From Fannyhessea vaginae DSM 15829 (GTDB taxonomy: Bacteria; Actinomycetota; Coriobacteriia; Coriobacteriales; Atopobiaceae): a DNA stretch of 64,000 bases. Each line of letters opens with the position of its first letter. Position 1 is the first letter of the stretch. The translations under genes were made by a program, and so were the position numbers. Of the stretch, positions 9,796-19,814 are shown in pieces. The notes beneath the pieces are model-generated. The model did not search any database and had not been told where the DNA came from. It saw nothing but the letters and a program-made list of their open reading frames with translations. The stretch lies in the NCBI RefSeq assembly GCF_000159235.2, contig NZ_ACGK02000001.1, positions 806,001 to 870,000 on the forward strand, read 5' to 3'.

Positions 9796-10465
9796 ACAGT
9801 GCAGCTATGATCAAAATTCACAACTGGGTGCTCTTATACCGTATGTGGCTTTAGAGACGCCCACATTACCTGATAACTATAGACAGGTTCATGAATCATC
9901 GTATCAAGCTATGATTGAGCCTTTTGTGGGAATTTCACAAGATCTAACTGATGCAGCTTCTCAAGTCCTCGAAAAACTTAACCGAGCAGGATTAACCATG
10001 AGTACCGCAGAATCGTGCACGGGTGGCATGATTTCAACGGTTCTTACAGCCGTTCCTGGTTCATCTTCGTGCTTCTTAGGCTCATGCGTTAGTTATGCCA
10101 TCCCAATAAAAAAACGGATTTTGAGGGTGTCGTCAACGCTGCTTGATACTCAGTCTTTAGGTGCTGTTTCTTCGTTTTGCGCACTTCAAATGGCTTTAGG
10201 CGTTCGTAAAAAGTATTTAAGCGATGTAAGCGTGTCAGTTACTGGTATTGCAGGACCTGGTGGAGAAGAGCCTCATAAGCCCGTTGGTACCGTTTGGATT
10301 TGTGCAAGCTCTGCTTGGCATACTACCTTGCGCTGCATCCATGCCAAAGGAACCAGATTTGCAGTACGTGCATATACCACAAAGGTTGCTCTCTCTATGA
10401 TGTCTGATGTGCTTGATGAATATCTTGGTGCACAAGATACTCATACTTGTTCGAAATTACAATAA
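9779..10465 (+). CDS. cinA: CinA C-terminal domain protein (nicotinamide-nucleotide amidohydrolase type)
   Basis: Contains only the CinA C-terminal (PncC) domain: STAESCTGGMIS at about residues 75-86, GSSSCFLGSCVSYA, and VTGIAGPGG near 153-161, then KPVGTVWI. Family members deamidate NMN. The N-terminal MoCF-like domain of full CinA is absent. It is replaced by about 70 unfamiliar residues containing an LTDAASQVLEKLNRAGLTM helix. It overlaps the end of pgsA by 17 nt and precedes recA, the common pgsA-cinA-recA arrangement linked with competence in Gram-positives. The ATG was kept because the whole frame is continuous; an internal start cannot be excluded. Confidence 0.87.
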   Translation: MGKALKQCSYDQNSQLGALIPYVALETPTLPDNYRQVHESSYQAMIEPFVGISQDLTDAASQVLEKLNRAGLTMSTAESCTGGMISTVLTAVPGSSSCFLGSCVSYAIPIKKRILRVSSTLLDTQSLGAVSSFCALQMALGVRKKYLSDVSVSVTGIAGPGGEEPHKPVGTVWICASSAWHTTLRCIHAKGTRFAVRAYTTKVALSMMSDVLDEYLGAQDTHTCSKLQ

Positions 10466-10642
10466 GTGAATGATTATGGTTTAAGCTGCACATCTATTGT
10501 GCTTGTGTTCTGTATTGAGTGATATTTTGTGTTTGTGTTCAGGGTACTGTATGGATTTGTCGGCCGAAGGGTGGCTATTCTCTAATCGTGCAAGTTAGCG
10601 CCAAGTTATGTGCATGTTTTATTGAGTATTATAAAAATGTAA

Positions 10643-10672
10643 TTGACATAGAACGCATGTTCGTTATATACT
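10643..10672 (+). promoter_or_regulatory. recA promoter with LexA box between -35 and -10
   Basis: TTGACA (10643-10648) and TATACT (10667-10672) are spaced 18 nt apart. The sequence AGAACGCATGTTCG at 10650-10663 fits the Gram-positive/actinobacterial LexA operator CGAACRNRYGTTYG with one mismatch at the first base. The operator therefore sits inside the promoter spacer. Confidence 0.88.
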
Positions 10673-10700
10673 GTCGGATAAATCGATATAAGGAGAAGCC

Positions 10701-11792
10701 ATGAGCAAAACCAAGCAAGTTTCACGTGAGATACATGAAAAAACCTATGGCGAAGAACGCGATAAACAGCTGGAAACCACTACAGCTGAAATTGAAAAGC
10801 GTTTTGGTAAAGGCTCTATTATGAAGTATGGTGATTCTGGTCCAGATCTCGAAGTTGAAGCTATACCAACAGGCGCGCTTTCTTTGGATGTTGCTTTGGG
10901 TATCGGCGGAGTTCCTCGTGGTCGTATTATAGAAATTTACGGTCCTGAGTCATCGGGCAAAACGACACTATCTCTTGAAATTCTTGCTGAGGCTCAAGCT
11001 TTAGGTGGCGTTGTTGCATTTATCGATGCAGAACATGCGCTGGACCCTAATTATGCTGCACGTATAGGTGTTGATATTGATGAAGTATTAATTTCGCAAC
11101 CCGATACAGGCGAGCAAGCATTAGAGATTTGTGACATGTTGGTACGCTCAGGTGCTATTGATGTTGTTGTTGTCGACTCAGTTGCTGCTCTAGTTCCGCG
11201 CGCTGAAATTGAAGGTGAGATAGGGGAGACAACCGTAGGTCTTCAAGCTCGCTTAATGAGTCAGGCATTGCGCAAATTGGCTGGTTCTTTATCTAAATCA
11301 AAAACTACCTGTATTTTCATCAATCAGTTACGTGAAAAGATTGGTGTTATGTTTGGTAATCCTGAAACAACTCCTGGTGGACGTGCGCTTAAGTTTTTCT
11401 CCTCTGTACGTTTGGATATTCGTCGTGTTGAAACGCTTAAAAAGAATAACGATATGATCGGCAATCGTGTGCGCGTAAAGGTTGTAAAGAATAAAGTTGC
11501 TCCTCCATTTAAACAAGCAGAATTTGACATTATGTACGGAACAGGTATTTCTAAAGAGGGAACTGTTTTGGACATGGCTGCAGAACTTGGTATTGTTCAA
11601 AAAAGTGGTGCATGGTTTAACTATGGAGAACAGCGTTTGGGTCAAGGTCGCGAAGCTGTTAAGGAATTTCTCGTACAAAATCCCGATCTGCTCGAAGAAC
11701 TTACCAATAAAGTTAAAGTTGCATGCGGCTTAGAGTTTGCTGATGATGACGTTGCACCTGCTCCTGTGGAAGATGCGCCTGCAAAGAAGTAA
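10701..11792 (+). CDS. recA: Recombinase RecA
   Basis: DNA strand-exchange ATPase and co-protease for LexA self-cleavage. Walker A GPESSGKT lies at about residues 81-88, Walker [16 protein letters not shown] near 155, then the [20 protein letters not shown] loop and a short acidic/alanine-rich C-terminus. 363 residues is typical. It has about 20 more N-terminal residues than E. coli RecA. AAGGAG lies 6-7 nt before the ATG. The upstream promoter carries a LexA box and lexA itself is in this window. recX follows 58 nt later. Confidence 0.98.
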   Translation: MSKTKQVSREIHEKTYGEERDKQLETTTAEIEKRFGKGSIMKYGDSGPDLEVEAIPTGALSLDVALGIGGVPRGRIIEIYGPESSGKTTLSLEILAEAQALGGVVAFIDAEHALDPNYAARIGVDIDEVLISQPDTGEQALEICDMLVRSGAIDVVVVDSVAALVPRAEIEGEIGETTVGLQARLMSQALRKLAGSLSKSKTTCIFINQLREKIGVMFGNPETTPGGRALKFFSSVRLDIRRVETLKKNNDMIGNRVRVKVVKNKVAPPFKQAEFDIMYGTGISKEGTVLDMAAELGIVQKSGAWFNYGEQRLGQGREAVKEFLVQNPDLLEELTNKVKVACGLEFADDDVAPAPVEDAPAKK

Positions 11793-11850
11793 ATTATTGC
11801 TTGAAGTTTTCGGAACGTGCAAGGTGTCATTGAAGTGAAAAGAGTTTGAC

Positions 11851-12540
11851 GTGTGTACAGATAACACTACATGGAAATGGAACGTCGAATTTCCTCAACT
11901 AACCTATGATACCTTGAATGCTCGATCAGCGAAAAAGCGTGCAAACGTTATTGTTTCTCAATCAAATGGTGCTGAGGTTAAGTTTTCAGTACCGGTAGCA
12001 GTGGGACGTAAACTCTGCACGCTTGCTCGTAACGAGCCATGTTTAATTTCTTCAGAGGAAGAGCTTAGAACAAAGATTGATGTGCTTTCTCGCAACATGC
12101 TTCATCAGCTCTTAGAAACAGCTCTCAACAAACGTGATTATTCATATTATGAACTTAAGGAAAAATTTATTCGTTTAGGGTATTCAAGCAGCTTGGTGCA
12201 AGAGATTCTCAGTCATGCTCAAGAGGTTGGTTTAATAGATGATCTTCGCTTTGCACGTATTTTTGTTCAACAAAAGCATGCTAGTGGCTGGGGACCAAAG
12301 AAAATTTCGTTGGAGCTCAGGCGTCGTGGAATAGATTCTTCGATCATTGATCAAGCATGTGCAGGTTATGGACTAGAAGAAGACGAATTTCAAACTGCAT
12401 GGCGCATTTGTCAGCATAAAGTTTTTCATGCTCGTGATCCATATGCTCAGATAGTCCGTTTTGTTTGTTCAAAAGGTTTTTCTCCTTCGGTTGCTTATAA
12501 AGTTGCCAAGCGTTTATTATCTAGTGACAAAGATGAATAA
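11851..12540 (+). CDS. recX: RecA regulator RecX
   Basis: RecX binds RecA filaments and limits their activity. The RecX repeat-helix region covers about residues 85-229: ALNKRDYSYYELKEKFIRLG, then GLIDDLRFARIFVQQK, GPKKISLELRRRGI, and a last repeat ending VAYKVAKRLL. The first 80 residues are not clearly conserved. The start is GTG, with GAAAAGAG about 6 nt upstream; I see no upstream in-frame ATG. Position directly behind recA supports the call and suggests SOS co-expression. Confidence 0.9.
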   Translation: MCTDNTTWKWNVEFPQLTYDTLNARSAKKRANVIVSQSNGAEVKFSVPVAVGRKLCTLARNEPCLISSEEELRTKIDVLSRNMLHQLLETALNKRDYSYYELKEKFIRLGYSSSLVQEILSHAQEVGLIDDLRFARIFVQQKHASGWGPKKISLELRRRGIDSSIIDQACAGYGLEEDEFQTAWRICQHKVFHARDPYAQIVRFVCSKGFSPSVAYKVAKRLLSSDKDE

Positions 12541-12563
12541 GAATACGTGTGCATGTGTTTTAC

Positions 12564-12611
12564 CATGTAGTATCGAAGCATTGGTATAGTAACGTTGGTT
12601 TGTACTACATG
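12564..12611. repeat. Inverted repeat in recX/trpA convergent gap
   Basis: Perfect 9-bp arms CATGTAGTA (12564-12572) and TACTACATG (12603-12611) enclose 30 nt. There is no U-run on either side, so it is not a canonical terminator. It could end either convergent transcript by forming a long-loop hairpin, or be chance. The 191-nt gap otherwise shows nothing recognisable. Confidence 0.35.
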
Positions 12612-12731
12612 TGTGTAATTAGAGCTAATCTGCAATGTTTCAAGGGGTCTCGTTGAGCTACATATTCAATTTGACCCCTGTCGATTTTCTTTTTTACGCT
12701 TTGTATCTTAGTTCAATACGTGTGTTACCAG

Positions 12732-13712
12732 CTACACATTGCATTTTGTCTCAAAGGTTAAGCTTGAAGAAGCCAAGCGACATGCATCCTTCATGGCATG
12801 TACAAATCTCCCAACATGCTGTGGTGCATCTTGCTGGTAGTGACCAACCATTTTTACGATGGCAGATCCTACAATTACGCCATCGGCTAGTCGGGCCATA
12901 TCTTGAGCCGCCTCTGGGGTAGAAATGCCAAATCCAATAGCACAGGGAAGGTTTGTATTTTTCCTGATAAGCGCAATCATGTCGGCTAAGTTGTTTGAAA
13001 ATTCACTCCGTTCCCCTGTTACGCCCAAGCTTGAAACCACGTAGATAAAGCCTTGTGCACCTTGAGCAATGCGTTCAATTCTATCTTTTGAAGTCGGAGC
13101 AACTAGAGAGATGAGCGCAATACCGTATTTTTTGCAATCAGGCAAAAATTCATTGCGTTCCTCAAAAGGCACATCGGGCAGAATGATTCCCGCAATTCCT
13201 GTTTCTTTGCAGCGCTGCATAAATCGCGCAGACCCGTAGGAAAAAACAACATTAGCATAGGTCATAAATACAAGTGGTACATGGACGAGTGGTGCTTGCA
13301 TAGGCGCGGTTTTATCTGGACATGTAGTAAGAGATTGTACAAAGTCAAATATATCGTCAGTGGTAATACCTGTTTTCAGTGCCCGTATATTTGCTTCTTG
13401 AATAGTGGGACCTTCTGCACAGGGATCAGAAAAAGGAATACCTAATTCAATAAGATCGGCTCCTTGCGCCTGCATTTCAAGGATAAGAGCCCGTGTTGTA
13501 TCAAGATCGGGATCTCCACAGGTAATAAAGGGGATAAATGCTTTATGATGCCTCTTTGTACCTGACGCATTTGAATAGGTTACACAATCGTTTAATTGTC
13601 CGCTCGCATCGGTACCTGTCGGTTCAATTTCACCTTCAGTATGAGATTGATTTTTTGCACTCTGTGTTTTCGTAAAACCAAACGCTTCGGCAATTTTAGA
13701 CATATTATTCAT
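12732..13712 (-). CDS. trpA: Tryptophan synthase alpha subunit (with N-terminal insertion)
   Basis: Cleaves indole-3-glycerol phosphate; indole is channelled to TrpB. The catalytic Glu lies in [15 protein letters not shown], and [35 protein letters not shown] and a GFGIS phosphate site are present. Start chosen at 13712 because GAGGAGAG lies 7-8 nt upstream and the start overlaps the trpB stop by 8 nt (ATGAATAA). 326 residues is long for TrpA (about 260-270). About 35-40 polar residues are inserted between the first helix ([10 protein letters not shown]) and the first strand (KAFIPFI). Last gene of the trp operon. Confidence 0.95.
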   Translation of the reverse strand: MNNMSKIAEAFGFTKTQSAKNQSHTEGEIEPTGTDASGQLNDCVTYSNASGTKRHHKAFIPFITCGDPDLDTTRALILEMQAQGADLIELGIPFSDPCAEGPTIQEANIRALKTGITTDDIFDFVQSLTTCPDKTAPMQAPLVHVPLVFMTYANVVFSYGSARFMQRCKETGIAGIILPDVPFEERNEFLPDCKKYGIALISLVAPTSKDRIERIAQGAQGFIYVVSSLGVTGERSEFSNNLADMIALIRKNTNLPCAIGFGISTPEAAQDMARLADGVIVGSAIVKMVGHYQQDAPQHVGRFVHAMKDACRLASSSLTFETKCNV

Positions 13713-14895
13713 CGATCTGCTCTCCTCTAAAACGCGCGACTGCCGCACAGTCTTTATCTCCTCGGCCAGATATAGTTACCACTAAAATTTTATCTTTGCT
13801 CATTTGGCCTGCTATTTTTTTCGCATATGCTACTGCATGCGCCGACTCAATAGCAGGAATAATTCCTTCCATCTTTGACAAATATTCAAAGCTGTCAACT
13901 GCTTCGTCATCGGTAATAGACACATATTCACTTCTACCAATATCGTGCAGATAGGCATGCTCGGGCCCAATTCCGGGATAGTCCAGACCTGCTGAAATTG
14001 AATATACAGGCGCAATTTGACCGTAGTCATTCTGACAAAAATAGGATTTCATGCCGTGGAAAATTCCTAAACGCCCCGTTGCAATCGTGGCAGCCGTATC
14101 CTTAGTTTTAACTCCTCTTCCTGCGGCCTCGCAACCAATTAGACGAACATTCTTATCTTCAATAAAGTGATAGAACGAACCCATTGCATTAGAACCTCCC
14201 CCTACGCACGCAATCACCGCATCGGGTAGGCGCCCCTCACGTTCAAGCATTTGTGTTTTGATTTCCGAGGAAATCACTGCTTGAAAATCACGAACCATAG
14301 TAGGGAAGGGATGTGGCCCCATAACTGATCCCAAACAGTAATGTGTATCGCTAATACGCCTTGTCCATTCGCGTAAAGCTTCATTCACGGCATCCTTAAG
14401 CGTTGCAGTACCCGTATCAACGGGATGAACCTTTGCACCTAAAAGACGCATTTTATACACATTGAGAGCTTGTCTCTCGGTGTCAGCGCGACCCATAAAA
14501 ATTTCGCACTCCATGCCAAAAAGTGCAGCGGCAGTGGCAGTTGCCACACCATGTTGTCCTGCTCCTGTTTCGGCAATGAGTCTCGTTTTACCCATTTTCT
14601 GAGCAAGAAGGGCTTGACCAAGCACGTTATTAATTTTGTGTGCGCCTGTATGATTGAGATCTTCTCGCTTGAGATAGATCTTAGCTCCACCCAAATCTTC
14701 AGTCATCTTCTTTGCGTAGTAAAGAAGTGAGGGACGATTAGCATACTCATTGAGAAGCTTTTTGAGTTCACGGGTAAAGACGGGATCATCCTTGTAGTGA
14801 TTGTAGGCACTTTCAAGCTCAATCACCGCGTTCATAAGTGTCTCGGGGATATATTGCCCTCCATGTACACCAAATCGACCTGCTTGATTATCCAT
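13705..14895 (-). CDS. trpB: Tryptophan synthase beta subunit
   Basis: PLP enzyme condensing indole with serine. The PLP lysine lies in [17 protein letters not shown], the phosphate-binding loop is [11 protein letters not shown], and [11 protein letters not shown] and ISGRGDKD are also present. 396 residues is normal for TrpB1, which partners TrpA. Start at 14895 was chosen for AGAGGTG upstream and because homologues begin close to this point ([16 protein letters not shown]); a longer frame to 14952 lies inside trpF. It overlaps trpF by 8 nt (ATGGATAA) and trpA by 8 nt. Confidence 0.97.
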   Translation of the reverse strand: MDNQAGRFGVHGGQYIPETLMNAVIELESAYNHYKDDPVFTRELKKLLNEYANRPSLLYYAKKMTEDLGGAKIYLKREDLNHTGAHKINNVLGQALLAQKMGKTRLIAETGAGQHGVATATAAALFGMECEIFMGRADTERQALNVYKMRLLGAKVHPVDTGTATLKDAVNEALREWTRRISDTHYCLGSVMGPHPFPTMVRDFQAVISSEIKTQMLEREGRLPDAVIACVGGGSNAMGSFYHFIEDKNVRLIGCEAAGRGVKTKDTAATIATGRLGIFHGMKSYFCQNDYGQIAPVYSISAGLDYPGIGPEHAYLHDIGRSEYVSITDDEAVDSFEYLSKMEGIIPAIESAHAVAYAKKIAGQMSKDKILVVTISGRGDKDCAAVARFRGEQIDE

Positions 14896-15544
14896 GTTGC
14901 ACCTCTTTCTTAGACGCTTTGTCTGCATTAACCACCGCGGTACAAAACGCATTCATTTTTAATTCACTTTTATGGCCTTGTTCTTCCACGCCCGAACTTA
15001 CATCCACTGCAAAAGGGTGAAGTACCGTAATGGCTTCTGTTACATTTTGGGAATTAAGCCCGCCAGCTAGGAAGTAAGGACGCGTCATCGCCTGCGCAAA
15101 TGTCCAGTTAAAACTCTTTCCATCTCCTGCTCCAGCATCAAGGAGTACATAATCTGCTTTACTATGTTGAGCTTTTGCTACATCGGCAGCACTTGTTATA
15201 CGAAGAGCTTGGATACAGGGCTTGTCGCTGAGCTTGCGCAAACGTGCAATATAATTTTCATCTTCAACACCGTGTAGTTGGCATATGTCGCAAACACCAC
15301 TGTTTAAACAATGAGCTACCACATCCACAGCTTCATTAACAAAAACTCCTACCGTAGCAGGTGCTATTTTATGTTTATTGGCGCATACACACAGAAGTTG
15401 TTTGCGCAAAGTTTTTGCTTGTTCAAAAGTTATTGCGCGTCTGGACGCACGTGCAAAAACAAATCCAACATACGAGCAGGGAAGAGTGGCTACCACTTGG
15501 ATGTCTTGAGCTGTTCTGAGGCCACAAATTTTAATTCTAGTCAT
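14888..15544 (-). CDS. trpF: Phosphoribosylanthranilate isomerase
   Basis: Amadori isomerisation of phosphoribosylanthranilate in tryptophan synthesis. It begins [15 protein letters not shown], carrying the catalytic Cys; the general acid Asp lies in [11 protein letters not shown], and the phosphate-binding end is [11 protein letters not shown] and [12 protein letters not shown]. 218 residues. It is separate from trpC, not fused as in enterobacteria. It starts 27 nt after trpC and ends overlapping trpB. The SD is weak (GGGATAGG), so coupling to the upstream gene is likely. Confidence 0.96.
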   Translation of the reverse strand: MTRIKICGLRTAQDIQVVATLPCSYVGFVFARASRRAITFEQAKTLRKQLLCVCANKHKIAPATVGVFVNEAVDVVAHCLNSGVCDICQLHGVEDENYIARLRKLSDKPCIQALRITSAADVAKAQHSKADYVLLDAGAGDGKSFNWTFAQAMTRPYFLAGGLNSQNVTEAITVLHPFAVDVSSGVEEQGHKSELKMNAFCTAVVNADKASKKEVQHG

Positions 15545-15571
15545 AACTTATAGTTCCTATCCCTCAATCGT

Positions 15572-16420
15572 TTAAGCATTATTGTGACCTTGCATATTTT
15601 GGGGTAGTAAGGATTTGAGCTCACAAAGCTTTTGCTTCTTATCTTTTGCGCGCATCAAAGCCTCGCCAATAAGCACTGCATCAGCCTGCGTGTCAAATGC
15701 TTGCCGCACATCTTGAGCTTGCGTGATTCCACTTTCACTTACAAGAAGAACACCATCTGGTACAGCTTGGGCAAGTTGAGACGTACATTGAGTATCAACG
15801 CTAAAATCATGCAGATTTCGGTTATTGATGCCTATAATTTTTGCGCCAGCTAAACATGCCTGTTTTATTTCGTCACGTGTATGCGCTTCTACAAGCGCAC
15901 TTAATCCTAGAGAGTGACAAAGCGCTAGATAATTGGCAAGCGTTTTTTCATCCAAAAGGGCACAAATCAAAAGCACTGCACTGGCGCCTAAAACCTTTGC
16001 CTCGTAGATCATATAATCATCGATGATAAAATCCTTTCTCAGAACTGGTAACGTCTGTGCGCGTACCACATCTGCCAGATAATCTTCAGACCCTAAAAAA
16101 CGCGTATGCTCAGTAAGCACCGATATAGCATCTGCTCCTGCGACTTCATAATCTTGTGCAATGCCTGTATGGTTAAAATCAGGCGCAATAAGTCCGCGAG
16201 AAGGACTTGCGCGTTTAACTTCACAAATAAACGAAAGCCCAGGGTGCGCACACGCTGCGTAAAAAGGAAATGAAAATTTTTGTTCTTTTTGATTGAGCAG
16301 TTCAACATCAGCTTTCTCAACCGCTCTTTGAACTACCTCTTTATAACTTTTTCCTGGGCATGATTTTCTAAGTTTTACCTGCTCTTGCGATGACTTCGCT
16401 AATTCTTCCAATATAGACAT
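15572..16420 (-). CDS. trpC: Indole-3-glycerol phosphate synthase
   Basis: Ring closure that forms indole-3-glycerol phosphate. Motifs of the TIM barrel: SFICEVKRASPSRGLI, VLRKDFIIDDYMIYEA, GINNRNLHDFSVD and LLVSESGI. 282 residues, slightly longer than average. GAGGT lies close to the ATG; trpD ends 2 nt upstream, so translation is tightly coupled. Confidence 0.96.
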   Translation of the reverse strand: MSILEELAKSSQEQVKLRKSCPGKSYKEVVQRAVEKADVELLNQKEQKFSFPFYAACAHPGLSFICEVKRASPSRGLIAPDFNHTGIAQDYEVAGADAISVLTEHTRFLGSEDYLADVVRAQTLPVLRKDFIIDDYMIYEAKVLGASAVLLICALLDEKTLANYLALCHSLGLSALVEAHTRDEIKQACLAGAKIIGINNRNLHDFSVDTQCTSQLAQAVPDGVLLVSESGITQAQDVRQAFDTQADAVLIGEALMRAKDKKQKLCELKSLLPQNMQGHNNA

Positions 16421-16422
16421 AG

Positions 16423-17481
16423 CTACCTCGAACTTTCATCAGATTTGAGGCTTTCCTCTAAAGCATAGCTCTGGCTCAGACGTACAAATTTATCCAAAAG
16501 TGCAAGCGCAGCTCCGCTGTCGATAAGCATTTCAGCTTGTCGTACACCCTCTTCTATACTTGCAGTTTTACCTGCAACATAGAGCGCTGCTCCTGCATTA
16601 AGAACCGCAGCGTTTCGATAATATCCGTGTTTACCTGCCAAGATGTCACGTGTAATTTGTGCGTTTTCCTCTGGATTGCCTCCTACAAGGTCTTCTTTTT
16701 TGCACAATGAATAACCAAACTCTAAAGGCGAGATCTCATAGCTTGTACACTCACCATGCTTAAGCTCACAAACACGTGTAGGAGCTGAAAGTGAAATTTC
16801 GTCTAGGCAATCGGTTCCGTAAACAACAAGGGCATGTGTAAGCCCCAAATTTTTAAGCACCACAGCTAGTGGCTCTAATAAACGCTCATCATACACACCT
16901 AAAAGCTGCATACGAGGATGCGCAGGATTTGTCAGGGGCCCTAAGATATTAAAAACTGTTCGTACACCAAGTTCTTTCCGAATAGGAGCTACGTACTTCA
17001 TCGAAGGATGATAACTTTGAGCAAATAGAAAGCACATGCCCACCTCATCGAGTAGCTTTTTGCAAGTAGCAGGCGTTTGCTTTATATTAACTCCCAAAGC
17101 TTCAAGCACATCGGCTGCTCCACAAAGCGAACTCGCAGCTCGATTGCCATGTTTAGCAACTTTGACGCCTGCTGACGCTGCAATAAGTGCGGCCGTTGTT
17201 GAGATATTAAAACTTTTTGACTTGTCTCCGCCCGTTCCAACGATTTCAAGAACTGCCTGATCATAGGGAACTGCCGTAGCACATTCACGCATGGCTTCGG
17301 CACATCCACAAATTTCGTCAATCGTTTCAGCATGGGTACTTTTGGTAGATAACGCAGCAAGAAAAGCAGCATTTTGTGTCTGTGTAGTTTTCCCCTGCAT
17401 AATTTCTTTCATAACCTTGTAAGCTTCATCATAGCTTAAGTCATGTTTGTCTACGATTTTCTTAATTGCTTCACTAATCAT
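16423..17481 (-). CDS. trpD: Anthranilate phosphoribosyltransferase
   Basis: Transfers phosphoribose from PRPP to anthranilate. The PRPP loop [14 protein letters not shown] lies near residue 83, [20 protein letters not shown] follows, and [15 protein letters not shown] and the acidic DCLDEISL motif are present. 352 residues is normal. It overlaps the trpG stop by 8 nt (ATGATTAG), the same coupling geometry seen at two other junctions in this operon. Not fused to trpG. Confidence 0.96.
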   Translation of the reverse strand: MISEAIKKIVDKHDLSYDEAYKVMKEIMQGKTTQTQNAAFLAALSTKSTHAETIDEICGCAEAMRECATAVPYDQAVLEIVGTGGDKSKSFNISTTAALIAASAGVKVAKHGNRAASSLCGAADVLEALGVNIKQTPATCKKLLDEVGMCFLFAQSYHPSMKYVAPIRKELGVRTVFNILGPLTNPAHPRMQLLGVYDERLLEPLAVVLKNLGLTHALVVYGTDCLDEISLSAPTRVCELKHGECTSYEISPLEFGYSLCKKEDLVGGNPEENAQITRDILAGKHGYYRNAAVLNAGAALYVAGKTASIEEGVRQAEMLIDSGAALALLDKFVRLSQSYALEESLKSDESSR

Positions 17482-18064
17482 GATTTACTCCTTTGTGTGC
17501 GATGTTAATAAAATTGTTCAATATCGTGTATCCATCTGGTGTCATGATTGACTCTGGATGAAATTGCACGCCATACATTGGTAAATTTTTGTGCATGACA
17601 GCCATAATCTCGCCATCTTCTGCACGCGCGCAGATTTTAAGAGTGGAAGGGAAACATTTATCTTCCACGGCAAGGGAATGATAACGTGCTACATCGATCT
17701 TTTTGGGAAGATCTTTAAAGAGTGGACAACTTAGATCAAGTTCAATATGAGATTGTTTACCATGCATAAGCTTTTTTGCATGAACAATCTTTGCGCCAAA
17801 TGCTTCGCAGATTGCTTGATGACCTAAGCACACGCCCAGTATAGGTGTCTTATCGTTGAGCTTTTGAATAAGTTCTTCGCACATACCTGCATCTTTTGGA
17901 GCTCCCGGTCCTGGCGAGATAATAATTGAGGAAAAATGCTCGCGTAGAATATCCTCAACCTTGACTTCATCATTTCTTATCACGCGTATCTGTGGGTCAA
18001 TGGAACCAATGAGCTGGTAAAGATTAAACGAAAAACTGTCATAGTTATCGATAAGTAAATTCAT
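17474..18064 (-). CDS. trpG: Anthranilate synthase glutaminase subunit
   Basis: Class I glutamine amidotransferase that supplies ammonia to TrpE. It begins [17 protein letters not shown]. The oxyanion motif [11 protein letters not shown], nucleophile Cys in [10 protein letters not shown], and His/Glu in GVQFHPESI are all present. Start at 18064 was chosen over 18088 because GAAAGGAG lies 5-6 nt upstream and the product then starts as in homologues. It could also serve PabB-type chemistry, but its place directly after trpE supports a tryptophan role. Confidence 0.96.
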   Translation of the reverse strand: MNLLIDNYDSFSFNLYQLIGSIDPQIRVIRNDEVKVEDILREHFSSIIISPGPGAPKDAGMCEELIQKLNDKTPILGVCLGHQAICEAFGAKIVHAKKLMHGKQSHIELDLSCPLFKDLPKKIDVARYHSLAVEDKCFPSTLKICARAEDGEIMAVMHKNLPMYGVQFHPESIMTPDGYTILNNFINIAHKGVNHD

Positions 18065-18118
18065 ATTCGCTCCTTTCGTGATGTCCAAAGAGTTAATTTT
18101 GCAATTGTAAAGGTGTGC

Positions 18119-19606
18119 TCAGGTGAGATCGCGCATGTTCTCGTCATCTATGTGAAGCGCTGCAAGCGAGCTTCTGGCTTTGTTCATGCACTCTTCATAC
18201 TCCTTCTCTGCCTGCGAATCAGCAACAATTCCTGCACCTGTTTGCACATGTACTTCACCGTTTTTTGTATATAACAAGCGAATTCCTATACAGGTGTCCA
18301 TGTTCCCCGAAAAATCAAGGTAGCCAAGGGCGCCACCATATATTCCGCGCCGTGTCTTTTCAAGTTGAGCAATAAGCCTACACGCCGAAATTTTAGGAGC
18401 TCCGCTTAACGTTCCTGCAGGCATCGTGGCAACAATTGCATCAAGTGCATCTTTATCTGGAGAAATGCAACCACGCACAGCTGATCCTAGATGCATTACA
18501 TGAGAAAATCGCTCAATGCTATGCAAGCGTTCTACGCATACACTTCCAAACGTGCTCACTTTTCCAAGATCATTGCGACCAAGATCAACCAGCATATTAT
18601 GTTCGGCAAGTTCTTTTTCGTCGTGTAAAAGTTGCTTTTCTTGCTGTTTGTCTTCAAATGCATTCTGCCCGCGCCGTCTTGTACCTGCAAGGGGATAGGT
18701 GTGAAGCACTCCATCTTGGAGCTGCACAAGCGTTTCTGGTGAAGACCCTGCAATTTCTAGATCGTCGCCCGAAAAGTAGAACATGTAAGGAGAAGGATTG
18801 ATAGTCTTAAGCTCTTCATAGGTATCAAGCAAACTGCCTTGATATGCTGCTGAAATTTTGTTAGAGAGCACAATTTGAAATATATCTCCGTCCATGATAT
18901 GCTTCTTCGCGCGTACAATCATTTCGCAAAATGACTTTTTACTGTGCTGTATGTGAAGTTCACCTGTTAGGCTTCCTGCCTCAATATAAGCAGGTTTACC
19001 TCTTGTAATGAGTTGCTCTAATTGTTCAATTTTAAGAAGCGCTTTGTTATAACTTGTTTTCAGGTTTTTAAGTTCCACCTGCGCCGTAAGAAGAATTTTG
19101 TTTTGTAGATGGTCAAAGGTAATAAGTTGATCAAAAAGCATGAGATCAACGTCTCTAAATTGCTCATCTATATACTTATCTGCACAAATAGATTTTTCTT
19201 GATAGCCAAGATACTCAAATGAAAAATACCCAACTAAACCCCCGCAAAAAGGAGGAAATTCAGGTACCTTATATGAGCTATGCTCATGCAAAATTTGACG
19301 AATGTAGAAATTGGGATCATCGGTCAAAAAATCTACATCGCCTATGTGCATGTGACCTTGTTGACAATAAATCTCGAGCGTAGGGTCAAAACCCAAGAAA
19401 GAGTAACGCCCACGGTCACCATGCTGAGCCGATTCAAGTAAATAACAATGTGTTGATATCCCTTTAAGCACACGTAACACCTGAGTAGGCGTGTAATTGT
19501 GCATAGGGAGCGCATAAACAAGGGGTACTTGTTTGTAGCGAGCCTCATCTTTGAGGCGCATGAGCTGCGCAAAACTTAAGTTTGCAGCAAGCGGCTGTGC
19601 TTCCAT
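18119..19606 (-). CDS. trpE: Anthranilate synthase component I
   Basis: Converts chorismate to anthranilate, the committed step. The feedback-inhibition motif region LLESAQHGDRGRYSFLG is near the N-terminus; catalytic motifs GSSPETLVQL, PLAGTRRRG, DLGRNDLGKVSTFG, GTLSGAPK and GGALGYLDFSG are present. 495 residues. The start at 19606 has a strong AGGAGGAA SD. The frame stays open to 19678, but those 24 extra residues overlap leader structures and are unlikely to be translated as part of TrpE. First gene of the T-box-controlled operon. Confidence 0.96.
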   Translation of the reverse strand: MEAQPLAANLSFAQLMRLKDEARYKQVPLVYALPMHNYTPTQVLRVLKGISTHCYLLESAQHGDRGRYSFLGFDPTLEIYCQQGHMHIGDVDFLTDDPNFYIRQILHEHSSYKVPEFPPFCGGLVGYFSFEYLGYQEKSICADKYIDEQFRDVDLMLFDQLITFDHLQNKILLTAQVELKNLKTSYNKALLKIEQLEQLITRGKPAYIEAGSLTGELHIQHSKKSFCEMIVRAKKHIMDGDIFQIVLSNKISAAYQGSLLDTYEELKTINPSPYMFYFSGDDLEIAGSSPETLVQLQDGVLHTYPLAGTRRRGQNAFEDKQQEKQLLHDEKELAEHNMLVDLGRNDLGKVSTFGSVCVERLHSIERFSHVMHLGSAVRGCISPDKDALDAIVATMPAGTLSGAPKISACRLIAQLEKTRRGIYGGALGYLDFSGNMDTCIGIRLLYTKNGEVHVQTGAGIVADSQAEKEYEECMNKARSSLAALHIDDENMRDLT

Positions 19607-19611
19607 AAAAT

Positions 19612-19643
19612 TCCTCCTCCACAGTCTATACTCTATGGGGGAG
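19612..19643 (-). promoter_or_regulatory. Potential SD-sequestering hairpin of trpE
   Basis: On the minus strand CTCCCCC (19643-19637) can pair with the trpE Shine-Dalgarno region GGAGGAG, six of seven positions matching. This would hide the ribosome site. The same C-run could alternatively pair with the G-run of the upstream terminator. Drawn by eye; no energy calculation was made. Confidence 0.4.
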
Positions 19644-19736
19644 TAAAACAGGTTGAGTACAACCCGAAGCATGCGCATTTACGTTGCGCTGACAACAAAC
19701 GCTCATCCACAGATTGAAGTGGCAAGCAAATTTGTT

Positions 19737-19778
19737 AAAAAATACGCCCCCAACAGAAACTACGTTCTATCAAGGACG
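19737..19778 (-). terminator. Candidate T-box-controlled terminator in trp leader
   Basis: On the minus strand CGTCCTTGA (19778-19770) can pair with TTGGGGGCG (19753-19745), with several G-U pairs. The stem is followed by TA and six T residues. CGTCC near the 5' arm resembles the usual T-box terminator element. Between it and the T-box is an 11-bp hairpin TTCTTAGCTTTT / AAAAGCGAAGAA (one mismatch), which is unusual spacing. Confidence 0.5.
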
Positions 19779-19814
19779 AACTTCTTCGCTTTTATGCACG
19801 TATGCAAAAAGCTA

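Noticed and set aside
10487..10501. GCACA/TGTGC hairpin after the cinA-like gene as a terminator
   Set aside because: Five-base arms and no T-run.
10519..10704. 61-codon plus-strand frame before recA
   Set aside because: It runs through the recA promoter, LexA box and SD; no SD or conservation.
12635..12922. 95-codon plus-strand frame overlapping the 3' end of trpA
   Set aside because: Mostly antisense to trpA; composition is a shadow of the real gene.
19607..19678. 24-codon N-terminal extension of TrpE, or a Trp leader peptide
   Set aside because: It is in frame with trpE but has only one Trp codon, no SD of its own and overlaps the SD-masking hairpin. The strong AGGAGG before 19606 decides the start.
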